60,193 nt of DNA from a virus: IMG/VR virus record IMGVR_UViG_3300030104_006323, positions 1-60,193 of that record; one strand, given 5' to 3'. Both the position numbers and the translations under genes were made by a program. This document shows, piece after piece, positions 54,535 through 60,193 of the stretch. Positions within the stretch are counted from its first letter, which is position 1; each line of letters opens with the position of its first letter. The notes beneath the pieces were generated by a model. The model did no database searches and had not been told where the DNA came from. It saw nothing but the letters and a program-made list of their open reading frames with translations.

Positions 54535-54683
54535 TGAACTGCAATACCTGAAGAATTAAATATAACACCATGCTCTGCTGAGTTTACCCATTGTCGAGCT
54601 TCATCAATAGATTTGGTTTCCCTTACTTCATCTGGCTGTTCTCCGCCATAAAATAATTCTACTCTATATGTTGTTTCTTTCAT
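54531..54683 (-). CDS. Small early protein (KETTYRVELFYGGEQ)
   Basis: 50 aa, beta-alpha-beta style: TTYRVELFYGGEQPDEVRET, KSIDEARQWVNSAEHGVIFN. Stop overlaps the next start (ATGA). Preceded by the structured spacer 54694-54765. Function unknown. Confidence 0.6.
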   Translation of the reverse strand: MKETTYRVELFYGGEQPDEVRETKSIDEARQWVNSAEHGVIFNSSGIAVQ

Positions 54684-54693
54684 AATTTTATTT

Positions 54694-54765
54694 TAAAAAA
54701 GGTGGCTGATTATATCCTGTGCTATTATCATTTAGGGAATATTTATAGGACTATCCCCACCACCT
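54694..54765 (-). ncRNA. Structured intergenic RNA with terminator-like end
   Basis: On the minus strand, AGGTGG (54765-54760) pairs with CCACCT (54705-54700) followed by six T. Inside is a second hairpin GGGGATA/TATTCCC with a 10-nt loop. TCCT in that loop could pair with AGGA further on, giving a pseudoknot. It lies in one of only three long spacers of the early operon, just after a stop codon. It may be a terminator/attenuator or an unclassified regulatory RNA. Confidence 0.45.
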
Positions 54766-54780
54766 GTTAACATAAACTAA

Positions 54781-54996
54781 CTATATGAATAACGGAGCCT
54801 CCTCTTCAGAATCTCCACTCTGAATCGGTTTGTTGTTAGGCTCACTATCTTTAATATTTTTACCCCACGGAATAGGAGGAAGCTCTGGTCTTAGCTTCTC
54901 TTTTTTATCCTTTTCATTTACACTTAAAGGAAACAAAGAATCCAGAAACTTATCGAAAACTTTGTCTTGATATTGTAGTAATTTGTTGTATTTCAT
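54781..54996 (-). CDS. Early hypothetical protein
   Basis: 71 aa. Helical start (MKYNKLLQYQDKVFDKFLDS), then a Pro/Lys/Glu-rich disordered half with RPELPPIPWGKNIKD and an acidic end SEEEAPLFI. Function unknown. Confidence 0.55.
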   Translation of the reverse strand: MKYNKLLQYQDKVFDKFLDSLFPLSVNEKDKKEKLRPELPPIPWGKNIKDSEPNNKPIQSGDSEEEAPLFI

Positions 54997-55026
54997 TTGA
55001 CTTAATTTAATTTAATTATACCAAAA

Positions 55027-55191
55027 TTAATCTTTTTGTCGCAATTTTGCAAACAAACTGACAAATTTATACGCCTCATGGCTAAATAAATATTTTTTCT
55101 CGGTAGGATTATAGTAAGAATAATTTTTATCCTCTACTTTTACAACCTTGTTGCCAGTAGCTTTAGATCTAAATTCAAATTCGTATTCCAT
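55027..55191 (-). CDS. Small early protein (MEYEFEFRSKATGNKV)
   Basis: 54 aa from the ATG at 55191, 1 nt after the upstream stop; longer in-frame starts would run antiparallel to nothing but overlap the upstream gene by over 100 nt. Beta-rich start and a helical end EAYKFVSLFAKLRQKD. Function unknown. Confidence 0.6.
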   Translation of the reverse strand: MEYEFEFRSKATGNKVVKVEDKNYSYYNPTEKKYLFSHEAYKFVSLFAKLRQKD

Positions 55192-55192
55192 A

Positions 55193-55498
55193 TTATTTAT
55201 CTTTTGAGATTTCATATTCAAAATTAGAATCATCATTACATTCATGACATGGAGTAGTATATGCCATATCGCAGTAATAATCTGAATGCCATATCTCTCC
55301 CTCTCCACCACAAGTTTCACATGGCTTTACATATTCAATTAATTTTTGACAAGTTTCGTTTCTGAAGAAAAGATCATCTTCTTCATCTATGTATATTACA
55401 TCTCCAGTATCTCCATTGAGAGCCATGTCTCCTACTTTTATTTCTCCCTCAGAAATAATATATTCGTTGCCAAAACCATCTTCATAAATTTCACTCAT
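55193..55498 (-). CDS. Zinc-ribbon/DnaJ-type Cys protein
   Basis: 101 aa. An acidic beta-rich N-terminal part (MALNGDTGDVIYIDEEDD) and a C-terminal CETCGGEGEIW ... CDMAYTTPCHEC. The CxxCGGxG and CxxC pairs suggest a DnaJ-like zinc-binding hairpin. Likely a small early host-interaction or RNA-binding protein. Confidence 0.65.
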   Translation of the reverse strand: MSEIYEDGFGNEYIISEGEIKVGDMALNGDTGDVIYIDEEDDLFFRNETCQKLIEYVKPCETCGGEGEIWHSDYYCDMAYTTPCHECNDDSNFEYEISKDK

Positions 55499-55701
55499 TA
55501 CATTCTTAATTTTATTTGTGAATAAACAATATTAGTTAATCGTTCAGCATCATGAACATCAATGTCATGACCAAATTCATCATAAACATATTGCATCAAG
55601 TCTAAGTTATCTATAATAGTATCAGCGCAGTTAATTACTTTGTCTCTGCAGTTTTCTATTACTTTTGTTTTATTCTCGTGTGTATTTAATTTTACTTTCA
55701 T
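55498..55701 (-). CDS. Small early helical protein
   Basis: 67 aa (MKVKLNTHENKTKVIENCRD, KVINCADTIIDNLDLMQYVY, DEFGHDIDVHDAERLTNIVY). Shares its translation-start region with the gene at 55734 through a 26-bp repeat. Function unknown. Confidence 0.55.
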   Translation of the reverse strand: MKVKLNTHENKTKVIENCRDKVINCADTIIDNLDLMQYVYDEFGHDIDVHDAERLTNIVYSQIKLRM

Positions 55702-55720
55702 AATTCTTCTATTTCATTTT
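55695..55720. repeat. 26-bp direct repeat, copy 1 (other copy 55937-55962)
   Basis: Identical 26-mers begin at 55695 and 55937, 242 bp apart. Each covers the first codons and ribosome-binding leader of a minus-strand gene. The second copy is also the coding end of the gene at 55940. Confidence 0.9.
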
Positions 55721-55733
55721 ATTTTATTTTAAA

Positions 55734-55943
55734 TTAATTTTCTATGTCGTATAAATTTATATGGGCAAACTCTTTAGCAAACTCCTCATAAGTCATTGTT
55801 TGCTTTTTAGAATTTTCTTTATCTGTCAACATTGCCACAACACGATTTGAATAAAACAAAATCATGGTTTGGCAGTCTTGTAGATCTGTTTTCCTATCCC
55901 ATTCATAATAACAATAGGCAGTAAATAAGTATTTGTCTTTCAT
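55734..55943 (-). CDS. Small early hypothetical protein
   Basis: 69 aa. YLFTAYCYYEWDRKTDLQDC, MILFYSNRVVAMLTDKENSK, TMTYEEFAKEFAHINLYDIE; alpha/beta. Start overlaps the upstream stop (ATGA). Function unknown. Confidence 0.6.
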   Translation of the reverse strand: MKDKYLFTAYCYYEWDRKTDLQDCQTMILFYSNRVVAMLTDKENSKKQTMTYEEFAKEFAHINLYDIEN

Positions 55944-56104
55944 AATTCTTCTATTTCATTTTGTACTTCATCAATCTTATCTAAGATTGGCTGAATTAAA
56001 TTAATTGTTTCATGGTCGTCATCACTTCTTACCAAACTCATTACTCTACTATAAGCTTCATCTAAAATGCTTATTGCTTGTTTTATTTCTTGTGTTTTAC
56101 TCAT
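55940..56104 (-). CDS. Small early helical protein
   Basis: 54 aa: a helical hairpin MSKTQEIKQAISILDEAYSR and LIQPILDKIDEVQNEIEEL. ATGA overlaps with both neighbours support it. Function unknown. Confidence 0.6.
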   Translation of the reverse strand: MSKTQEIKQAISILDEAYSRVMSLVRSDDDHETINLIQPILDKIDEVQNEIEEL

Positions 56105-56421
56105 AATTGATAAAATAATCTTGTTTCTCTTTGATGATCAAACGCTATTGCCTGTGCCTCTAACCTATCTTCAGGACTAACACAAACAAATTTTCTGTGC
56201 ATAAATACATTGGAGGAATTACCCCAAGTTGTTCTGTATTTAATTTTTTCTTTCCTTAATTTTTTAATGAAAGATTTTATTTCAGCTTCTGCAACATCAG
56301 ATGGACAAGGAGAATCCTCAGTCATGCCTGTATAATTGCAACCAGCAATCGCATTGATTGGCTCAAGATAACCTCTCCAGCCATCAATTCTTATGTATTT
56401 AGTTTTAGTGGTATTTATCAT
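56101..56421 (-). CDS. Early conserved protein (IRIDGWRGYLEP)
   Basis: 106 aa. KYIRIDGWRGYLEPINAIAG, DSPCPSDVAEAEIKSFIKKL, YRTTWGNSSNVFMHRKFVCV look like a folded alpha/beta domain that I associate with early regions of several marine Bacteroidota phages. Function unknown. Confidence 0.6.
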   Translation of the reverse strand: MINTTKTKYIRIDGWRGYLEPINAIAGCNYTGMTEDSPCPSDVAEAEIKSFIKKLRKEKIKYRTTWGNSSNVFMHRKFVCVSPEDRLEAQAIAFDHQRETRLFYQL

Positions 56422-56430
56422 TCTTTTGAT

Positions 56431-56628
56431 TTAATGGTTTATATTATTTAGAAATACAACACTATCTAAAATGTTGTTGGTTTCTGAGTCAAACAAATCT
56501 TCTTCAAGATGATTTAATCTCATCACTTCAGAATCGTTATTGAATCTATAATTTATGTCGCAGTTATCAATGTTTCCATGTTCTGCTTCTAAGTTTTCAA
56601 TAATTTTTTTAAGGTCTTTAATTTTCAT
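56431..56628 (-). CDS. Small acidic early protein
   Basis: 65 aa (MKIKDLKKIIENLEAEHGNI, NDSEVMRLNHLEEDLFDSET). Overlaps the upstream gene by 4 nt. Acidic, helix then beta; could bind a host enzyme. Function unknown. Confidence 0.55.
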   Translation of the reverse strand: MKIKDLKKIIENLEAEHGNIDNCDINYRFNNDSEVMRLNHLEEDLFDSETNNILDSVVFLNNINH

Positions 56629-56849
56629 TCTTTTGATTTTAAGTTATACTTTTCCATTGCAACTATATCAATGGCTTCAAAGATAGTTTGATATACTGAT
56701 TCACTGCTCAAAGCATCATTTAAACATTCCCAAGCAGTATCATCATCACACTTATAATTCATCTGTACATCATCAATATGCCATAAGCTATCAACATATC
56801 CTTTTTCTTTTAATTTATCTCTAAGTTTTAATGTTTCTTTATATCCCAT
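56625..56849 (-). CDS. Small acidic early protein
   Basis: 74 aa. ETLKLRDKLKEKGYVDSLWH, IDDVQMNYKCDDDTAWECLN, DALSSESVYQTIFEAID. Acidic, helical. Its leader (CATTCTTTTGATTT on the plus strand) resembles that of the next gene downstream. Function unknown. Confidence 0.55.
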   Translation of the reverse strand: MGYKETLKLRDKLKEKGYVDSLWHIDDVQMNYKCDDDTAWECLNDALSSESVYQTIFEAIDIVAMEKYNLKSKE

Positions 56850-56860
56850 AATTATTAATT

Positions 56861-57208
56861 TTAAATAGAATTTAATCGTATACTGTATGCGCTTTCTAAT
56901 CTTTTTTGATTTTCCTCGTAGCTAACATACGCCCACTTATCATCAGAATAATAATGATTAGTTAATTGATGAAAATATTTTTTTAACATCTCACTAATTG
57001 AAACTAACCGCTTATCTTCTTTCCAATTCTCTATGTTGCAGTCGCTACAAACTCTGCCCAACATTCCACCACCTAAGTAGTTTTGATATGCTGTCATTTT
57101 ACCATTGGGATATTCCCAATCCGCAAGAGATATCTCAATCCCCCCACCGCGTGAGTTATATTTTTCTCTTATAATTGCTTGCTCTATTATTGTATTTGTG
57201 TTTTCCAT
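56861..57208 (-). CDS. Early hypothetical protein with Cys pair
   Basis: 115 aa. IIREKYNSRGGGIEISLADW, EYPNGKMTAYQNYLGGGMLG, RVCSDCNIENWKEDKRLVSI, then a helical C-terminus. Function unknown; a possible family of early phage proteins. Confidence 0.6.
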   Translation of the reverse strand: MENTNTIIEQAIIREKYNSRGGGIEISLADWEYPNGKMTAYQNYLGGGMLGRVCSDCNIENWKEDKRLVSISEMLKKYFHQLTNHYYSDDKWAYVSYEENQKRLESAYSIRLNSI

Positions 57209-57232
57209 AATTCAAATTTAAGTTATTTTTAT

Positions 57233-57373
57233 TTATTGTGCAACTTTTGTTGACAAAAAGTTTATTTCAATCTGTTCTCCAACCTTATATTTAGGAGAAA
57301 TAAGTTTTTTTAATCGCCTTAATTCTCTGGCTTTTCTAACCGCATACATGATCTGATATTCTTTTCTGTGCAT
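57233..57373 (-). CDS. Small basic early protein
   Basis: 46 aa (MHRKEYQIMYAVRKARELRR, LKKLISPKYKVGEQIEINFL). Basic helix followed by a short beta end. Linked by TAATG to the upstream gene. Possibly nucleic-acid binding. Confidence 0.55.
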   Translation of the reverse strand: MHRKEYQIMYAVRKARELRRLKKLISPKYKVGEQIEINFLSTKVAQ

Positions 57374-57678
57374 TACCATATTAAATCTAAATATTCCATT
57401 TGTCCTTTTTCATAAGGAACAGAAGCTATTAAATAATTTAATCTGTTTACATAATGAAAGCCCTGAACTATATATAATTTATCATCTACCTCAATTAATG
57501 TCCAGATAAATTTATCATCATGTTTTTTTACATATTCTAAATCCCTACCATATGTCTCAAAGTATTGCGGAGAGCCACCGCATTGAGCTTCTGTTTGCCC
57601 CTCTTTATATTCAGGGTGTTCCAAATGATTATATATTGGTTTATATTTGTCGTAAAATAAATCGCTGTTTTCTGTCAT
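57373..57678 (-). CDS. Early hypothetical protein
   Basis: 101 aa. GGSPQYFETYGRDLEYVKKH, KFIWTLIEVDDKLYIVQGFH, YVNRLNYLIASVPYEKGQME. Two nt from the upstream gene. Alpha/beta, function unknown; the YIVQGFHYVNR pattern is seen in early proteins of related phages, from memory. Confidence 0.6.
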   Translation of the reverse strand: MTENSDLFYDKYKPIYNHLEHPEYKEGQTEAQCGGSPQYFETYGRDLEYVKKHDDKFIWTLIEVDDKLYIVQGFHYVNRLNYLIASVPYEKGQMEYLDLIW

Positions 57679-57680
57679 AG

Positions 57681-57878
57681 TTATTGATTTTTTAATTCTG
57701 TTTCTTTTTCAAATTGCGCGTGTCTTTTCCAATAAGAAAAAAACATTTCAATTTCTTCAATATCTTTTGCAAATTCTTTTTGTTGACCTCTTGCATAAAT
57801 ATTATCTATTATCTCGTTTACATGATGCTCTACTTTTTTCAAGTCATCAATTAAAAATCCTTGTAAATTTTCGTCCAT
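57681..57878 (-). CDS. Small acidic helical early protein
   Basis: 65 aa from the ATG at 57878, whose leader (ATAACTATGG) matches that of the gene at 57678; an upstream ATG at 57938 is possible. MDENLQGFLIDDLKKVEHHV, YARGQQKEFAKDIEEIEMFF. Function unknown. Confidence 0.55.
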   Translation of the reverse strand: MDENLQGFLIDDLKKVEHHVNEIIDNIYARGQQKEFAKDIEEIEMFFSYWKRHAQFEKETELKNQ

Positions 57879-57972
57879 AGTTATTTGTTTAATTTTAAAA
57901 TAATTAGCGTGTGATTTCTCGGACAATTCCATGCACATAGTTTTTTTATACTTGTCGCACTAATCATTTTAT

Positions 57973-58134
57973 TTAATTTAAAGGTTTATAATCCTCATCA
58001 AGTGGATTTTCAAAATCTCTTATAATTTCAATAGGAACTAAAATAATTTCTTTGGTTTCTTTATGTTCCCAAATTTCTAATTCTCCACCTACTTTGGTAC
58101 AAGAATATTCGTAATCTTTTTTATCTATTTTCAT
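57973..58134 (-). CDS. Small early protein
   Basis: 53 aa (MKIDKKDYEYSCTKVGGELE, WEHKETKEIILVPIEIIRDF), beta-rich. One nt downstream of the next gene. Function unknown. Confidence 0.55.
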   Translation of the reverse strand: MKIDKKDYEYSCTKVGGELEIWEHKETKEIILVPIEIIRDFENPLDEDYKPLN

Positions 58135-58135
58135 T

Positions 58136-58450
58136 TTATCTAAATTTATTATTAATTAATACTTCTTTGATTTTTTCAATTTTGAGATTTATCATATCAA
58201 TTTGGAAATACATTTTATCTTTATGGTGTTTCCAATTTGGAATTTTTTTGTCGTTGTCTCTATGAATATATGACCAGAGGCGCGTTTCTTCCTGTTGTAA
58301 TTCAATTAATTCATTGACTAAAAATTCTCTATTATCTTTGCTCAAAAAATTTTGGTCTTTTAACCACATTAAATGGTCTTGTTCTTCTTGCTCAGCTTCA
58401 GCTTCTGCCTTTTTGCGCCAAGCTTCTCTTTGTGATTCTGATATTTTCAT
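58136..58450 (-). CDS. Early coiled-coil protein downstream of the ribozyme
   Basis: 104 aa, nearly all helix: KISESQREAWRKKAEAEAEQ, LMWLKDQNFLSKDNREFLVN, ELIELQQEETRLWSYIHRDN. Its 5-prime leader is the hammerhead ribozyme; after cleavage the mRNA would begin 19 nt before this ATG. Function unknown. Confidence 0.65.
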   Translation of the reverse strand: MKISESQREAWRKKAEAEAEQEEQDHLMWLKDQNFLSKDNREFLVNELIELQQEETRLWSYIHRDNDKKIPNWKHHKDKMYFQIDMINLKIEKIKEVLINNKFR

Positions 58451-58463
58451 TTTAATTAATTTA

Positions 58464-58518
58464 AGTTAAGACCGCGCTTGGTGGCGCGGTTTCGGACTTC
58501 AGCCCTCATCAGTTAACT
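58464..58518 (-). ncRNA. Type I hammerhead ribozyme
   Basis: Minus strand, in order: stem I strand AGTTAA (58518-58513), core CTGATGA (58512-58506), stem II GGGC-TGAA-GTCC (58505-58494), core GAAA (58493-58490), stem III CCGCGC-CACCAA-GCGCGG (58489-58472) closed by the A58490-T58471 pair, cleavage base C58470 (GTC context) and stem I return strand TTAACT (58469-58464). Every conserved position of the hammerhead consensus is present and all three stems pair. Predicted cut is between 58470 and 58469. Confidence 0.92.
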
Positions 58519-58520
58519 AT

Positions 58521-59087
58521 TTAAGCTTTTTGGAAATTCTCCAATCTTTTAAGTTTTTCCGCGTTGGGTAAAGTGTCCCAATCACTTGGCTTTTCCCAGT
58601 TTGGAATTTGACTTTTCATTGTAGCAAATACAATTTTCTCTTTGTATTTAATCTGATCTGAAACGCTTTCTTTATTAGTCGATAGGTCTCCCAATAATAA
58701 AAATGTTTTCGCCATATTTAAAGCAGGATTTTTTGGCTCTGGCTTATCATCTAAAATTCCCTGATAGTCAGAATAAAATATTTTATTTAATTCCTTTGTT
58801 TTATAAGTACCTTTATTAATTAGGTCTTCAAGCTCATCAGTACTTAATTTAATAGCGTTTGCCCTGTCAATTTTCCAACTGCATTGAGTCATCTGCTTTG
58901 CAGTAGATGAGGAGTAACGGCTTTTATTTTCGTACCATTGACCGCCTACGCTGACAAATACAGGATAATAACCATATGACCTGACCACATACGCCCCCTT
59001 TTCAAATTCTGCGCTTAAATTGTTTGCCTGAAATTCTAATTTTTTAGCTACATATTCCGCGCTGTTTTTATTACTTATTCTATCCAT
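58521..59087 (-). CDS. Early conserved protein (DUF8033-like)
   Basis: 188 aa. YVVRSYGYYPVFVSVGGQWY, ENKSRYSSSTAKQMTQCSW is a pattern of a small domain found in many phage and plasmid early genes (family name from memory). The C-terminal part is helical (IPNWEKPSDWDTLPNAEKLK). Its stop codon is 3 nt from the ribozyme, so ribozyme cleavage would define the 3-prime end of this mRNA. Possibly a host-takeover or anti-defence protein; not shown. Confidence 0.65.
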   Translation of the reverse strand: MDRISNKNSAEYVAKKLEFQANNLSAEFEKGAYVVRSYGYYPVFVSVGGQWYENKSRYSSSTAKQMTQCSWKIDRANAIKLSTDELEDLINKGTYKTKELNKIFYSDYQGILDDKPEPKNPALNMAKTFLLLGDLSTNKESVSDQIKYKEKIVFATMKSQIPNWEKPSDWDTLPNAEKLKRLENFQKA

Positions 59088-59102
59088 TTTATTTAATTTA
59101 TG

Positions 59103-59158
59103 TTATACAACGCCAACCCCTAAGGGCTGACCGCGTTGGGCTTAATGCCTGTTTATAC
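59103..59158 (-). ncRNA. Structured leader/spacer RNA of unknown class
   Basis: On the minus strand the spacer folds into a small hairpin GGC-ATTAA-GCC (59149-59139) and a larger one CAACGC/GCGTTG (59138-59108) enclosing CAGCCC-TTA-GGG(G)TTG. These are bounded by TATA and AAC/GTT pairs that reach into the preceding stop codon. It is GC-rich against an AT-rich background. Not recognised as a known riboswitch or ribozyme. Confidence 0.45.
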
Positions 59159-59377
59159 TCGCCCAAACGAGTTTTTAAATTCCTCTATGTATAAGTTTAT
59201 TAACACATAGAACAGGAATACTTGGAACGCTAAGATTAACCCAAACACCCCAAGCGCAACGAATCCCTCGATTTCTTTTGCAACTTCCCACATCATGCGC
59301 ACTGCTGAGATTAAAACAACTGAACAACACGCGCCCAGAATTAGAACTTGAATTTTTTTTGCTATTGAATTTTTCAT
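59153..59377 (-). CDS. Two-span membrane protein, first gene of the early operon
   Basis: 74 aa: basic start, span 1 about residues 10-27 (VLILGACCSVVLISAVRM), span 2 about 40-62 (ALGVFGLILAFQVFLFYVL), basic end. First gene transcribed from the strong leftward promoter, so expressed immediately on infection. Candidate superinfection-exclusion or host-membrane protein; inferred from position only. Confidence 0.65.
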   Translation of the reverse strand: MKNSIAKKIQVLILGACCSVVLISAVRMMWEVAKEIEGFVALGVFGLILAFQVFLFYVLINLYIEEFKNSFGRV

Positions 59378-59407
59378 ATTAAGTTTATTTAATGTTTATA
59401 ATTAGTA

Positions 59408-59437
59408 CAAATATAGTATAATTCTTTATATAAACAA
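59408..59437 (-). promoter_or_regulatory. Strong flavobacterial promoter of the early operon
   Basis: On the minus strand TTG (59437-59435), 19-nt spacer, TATATTTG (59415-59408), the same box and spacing as the groEL promoter. It drives the leftward early genes with about 30 nt of leader. Confidence 0.85.
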
Positions 59438-59439
59438 GC

Positions 59440-59859
59440 CTATAAATAAAAAAATATTTACTTGCACCTGACGACACGCCTTAACTTGCTGAGAGTCAAC
59501 GACTTATGATTGAAAAAAAATATAATTTATTTTATTATTTGTTTTGTCTTTTGTTATTTCGCTGAGGGATAAAGGGAAGGTTTCTTTTATTTCTTTAAAA
59601 TAATTTTGTGAAACGAGGGAAGGTAACCCCCCAAACAAACAACAAGAAACCCCAAACGATAAACGACAAAGGGCGCAGAGCTTAGAGCTTACGCGGTTCG
59701 TAGGTGTGCGCTGAACCGCCACAGAAAAAGCTAAAAACTTTCGGAAAAAAAATTTAAAAAAATATTTCGTGTCGCAAAAAAAATCACTTTTCCTTTTGGG
59801 GGTAGCAATCGTATAGTATAGTATTATCCTCAACCCCCAGATAACTAAAAAAAAATTAT
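59440..59859. other. Non-coding divergent control region, possible origin
   Basis: About 420 bp without a credible gene (an open minus-strand frame 59504-59908 has odd composition and crosses the gene at 59883). It contains TGACGAC and GAGTCAACGAC near 59467-59505, a GC-richer segment 59668-59725 with direct repeats AGAGCTT and a hairpin GCGGTTC (59693-59699)/GAACCGC (59713-59719), long A/T tracts 59733-59790, and GGGGGT/ACCCCC arms (59799 and 59834 areas). A replication origin, packaging site or small RNA is possible. Confidence 0.4.
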
Positions 59860-59867
59860 TATCTTTG
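59860..59867 (+). promoter_or_regulatory. Candidate -7 promoter box (TATCTTTG) of the last rightward gene
   Basis: TATCTTTG 15 nt before the ATG at 59883. It rules out the in-frame TTG at 59865 as start. No TTG at -33. Confidence 0.55.
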
Positions 59868-59882
59868 ATAAAAATTAAAGCT

Positions 59883-60092
59883 ATGTATAAAGATCCAAGT
59901 ACAAACAACTATGTAGACGGCCTGTATATTAAAGACGGTAGGTTAATTAACGACAGACCTCCAGGAGAGTCAGGCATAGCAAGAGCAGCATCTATAAAGA
60001 GAGCTGTAAAAAATGATAGAAAAATAAATCAAATAGCTGAGGGCATTCAACTTGCTGAAGACAAGAAGAACTTCAATCAGTTATATTTTTAA
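59883..60092 (+). CDS. Small hypothetical protein with its own promoter and terminator
   Basis: 69 aa: MYKDPSTNNYVDGLYIKDGR, LINDRPPGESGIARAASIKR, AVKNDRKINQIAEGIQLAED. Hydrophilic, helical C-terminal half. It faces the early operon and precedes the chaperonin region if the genome is circular. A control protein is possible; no family recognised. Confidence 0.65.
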   Translation: MYKDPSTNNYVDGLYIKDGRLINDRPPGESGIARAASIKRAVKNDRKINQIAEGIQLAEDKKNFNQLYF

Positions 60093-60133
60093 AAAAACAA
60101 ATTTCCCTATTTGTTCTGTTTTGATTTGAGTTG

Positions 60134-60165
60134 AAAAGAGTTTCTTAAGTGAAGCTCTTTTTTTT
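60134..60165 (+). terminator. Intrinsic terminator
   Basis: AAAAGAGTTTC (60134-60144) pairs with GAAGCTCTTTT (60151-60161) over 11 bp with one G-T pair and a 6-nt loop; T-run to 60165. Confidence 0.9.
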
Positions 60166-60193
60166 GTCATATATATGACGACTTTATGACGAA
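60163..60193. promoter_or_regulatory. Operator-like repeats at the window end
   Basis: The perfect palindrome GTCATATATATGAC (60166-60179) continues into TGACGACTTTATGACGAA. It uses the same TATGACGAC unit as the tandem repeat at 44-61, suggesting that both window ends belong to one control region. Confidence 0.6.

Noticed and set aside
59103-59158. Integron attC site or twister/pistol ribozyme
   Set aside because: GTTGGGC resembles an attC core, but the matching inverse core and arm spacing are missing. Twister and pistol core bases could not be aligned without breaking the stems.
59504-59908. Minus-strand open frame of 134 aa in the control region
   Set aside because: Composition is odd (Phe/Cys/Ser-rich, no domain), it runs through A/T tracts and repeats, and it crosses the promoter and start of the better supported gene at 59883.

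Overview
The window looks like the whole, or nearly the whole, genome of a tailed (podovirus-type) bacteriophage of a Bacteroidota/Flavobacteriia host. It has tightly packed genes, no rRNA or tRNA gene that I could find, a full virion-assembly set and a phage-type replication set. The host inference rests on AT-rich composition, on two promoters of the form TTG-N19-TATATTTG (the flavobacterial -33/-7 consensus) plus a series of TAnnTTTG boxes just upstream of genes, on flavobacterial-looking signal peptides, and on a primase with a BT4734/VirE-like N-terminus. The terminase, portal and above all the major capsid protein C-terminus resemble crAss-like phages. That similarity is from memory and was not searched.

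Layout. (1) 1-2312, rightward: a control region with tandem TGACGAC-type operators, then GroEL, two tiny genes and GroES. (2) 2307-2756, leftward: a lone winged-helix-like gene whose promoter overlaps, in a perfect palindrome, the promoter of the rightward operon starting at 2810. (3) 2810-7589: an island of about a dozen small, very lysine-rich proteins plus an HExxH mini-metallopeptidase. (4) 7592-10409: a lysis and envelope cassette with membrane proteins, a redox-dead thioredoxin fold, a predicted outer-membrane barrel, an M15 endopeptidase and a holin-like protein. (5) 10413-16525: tail fibre and appendage genes with duplicated N-terminal anchors. (6) 16530-26685: a tandem GroES-fold protein, small-terminase candidate, TerL, portal, PAP2 phosphatase, scaffold, major capsid protein and accessory head genes. 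(7) 26769-46126: neck and tail ring proteins, a large tail hub, Cys-terminated fibre modules, a cupin-like protein and three internal/ejection proteins (285, 692 and 2155 aa). (8) 46020-59377, all leftward: the replication, recombination and early operon, with two DnaA-domain-IV-like proteins, VRR-NUC nuclease, SF2 helicase, primase-helicase, an SSB-tailed protein, PD-(D/E)XK exonuclease, a DUF1071-type annealing protein, a DUF1599 protein and about 20 small early genes. No DNA polymerase, RNA polymerase or integrase was recognised. (9) 59378-59882: a divergent control region with a strong leftward promoter and a GC-richer hairpin. (10) 59883-60092: one small rightward gene with a terminator, followed by operator repeats like those at the start of the window. 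The ends therefore probably join in a circular or circularly permuted genome.

The most striking item is a complete type I hammerhead ribozyme on the minus strand at 58464-58518. All conserved core bases are present, the three stems are base-paired, and the predicted cut falls 19 nt before the next start codon. Two other unusually long spacers in the same early operon (54684-54780 and 59088-59152) also hold compact folded RNAs that I could not classify. Also notable are the GroEL/GroES pair plus a separate two-domain GroES-fold protein, a shared operator motif at the chaperonin and primase promoters and at the window end, the palindromic face-to-face promoter, and a phage-encoded outer-membrane barrel beside the lysis genes.
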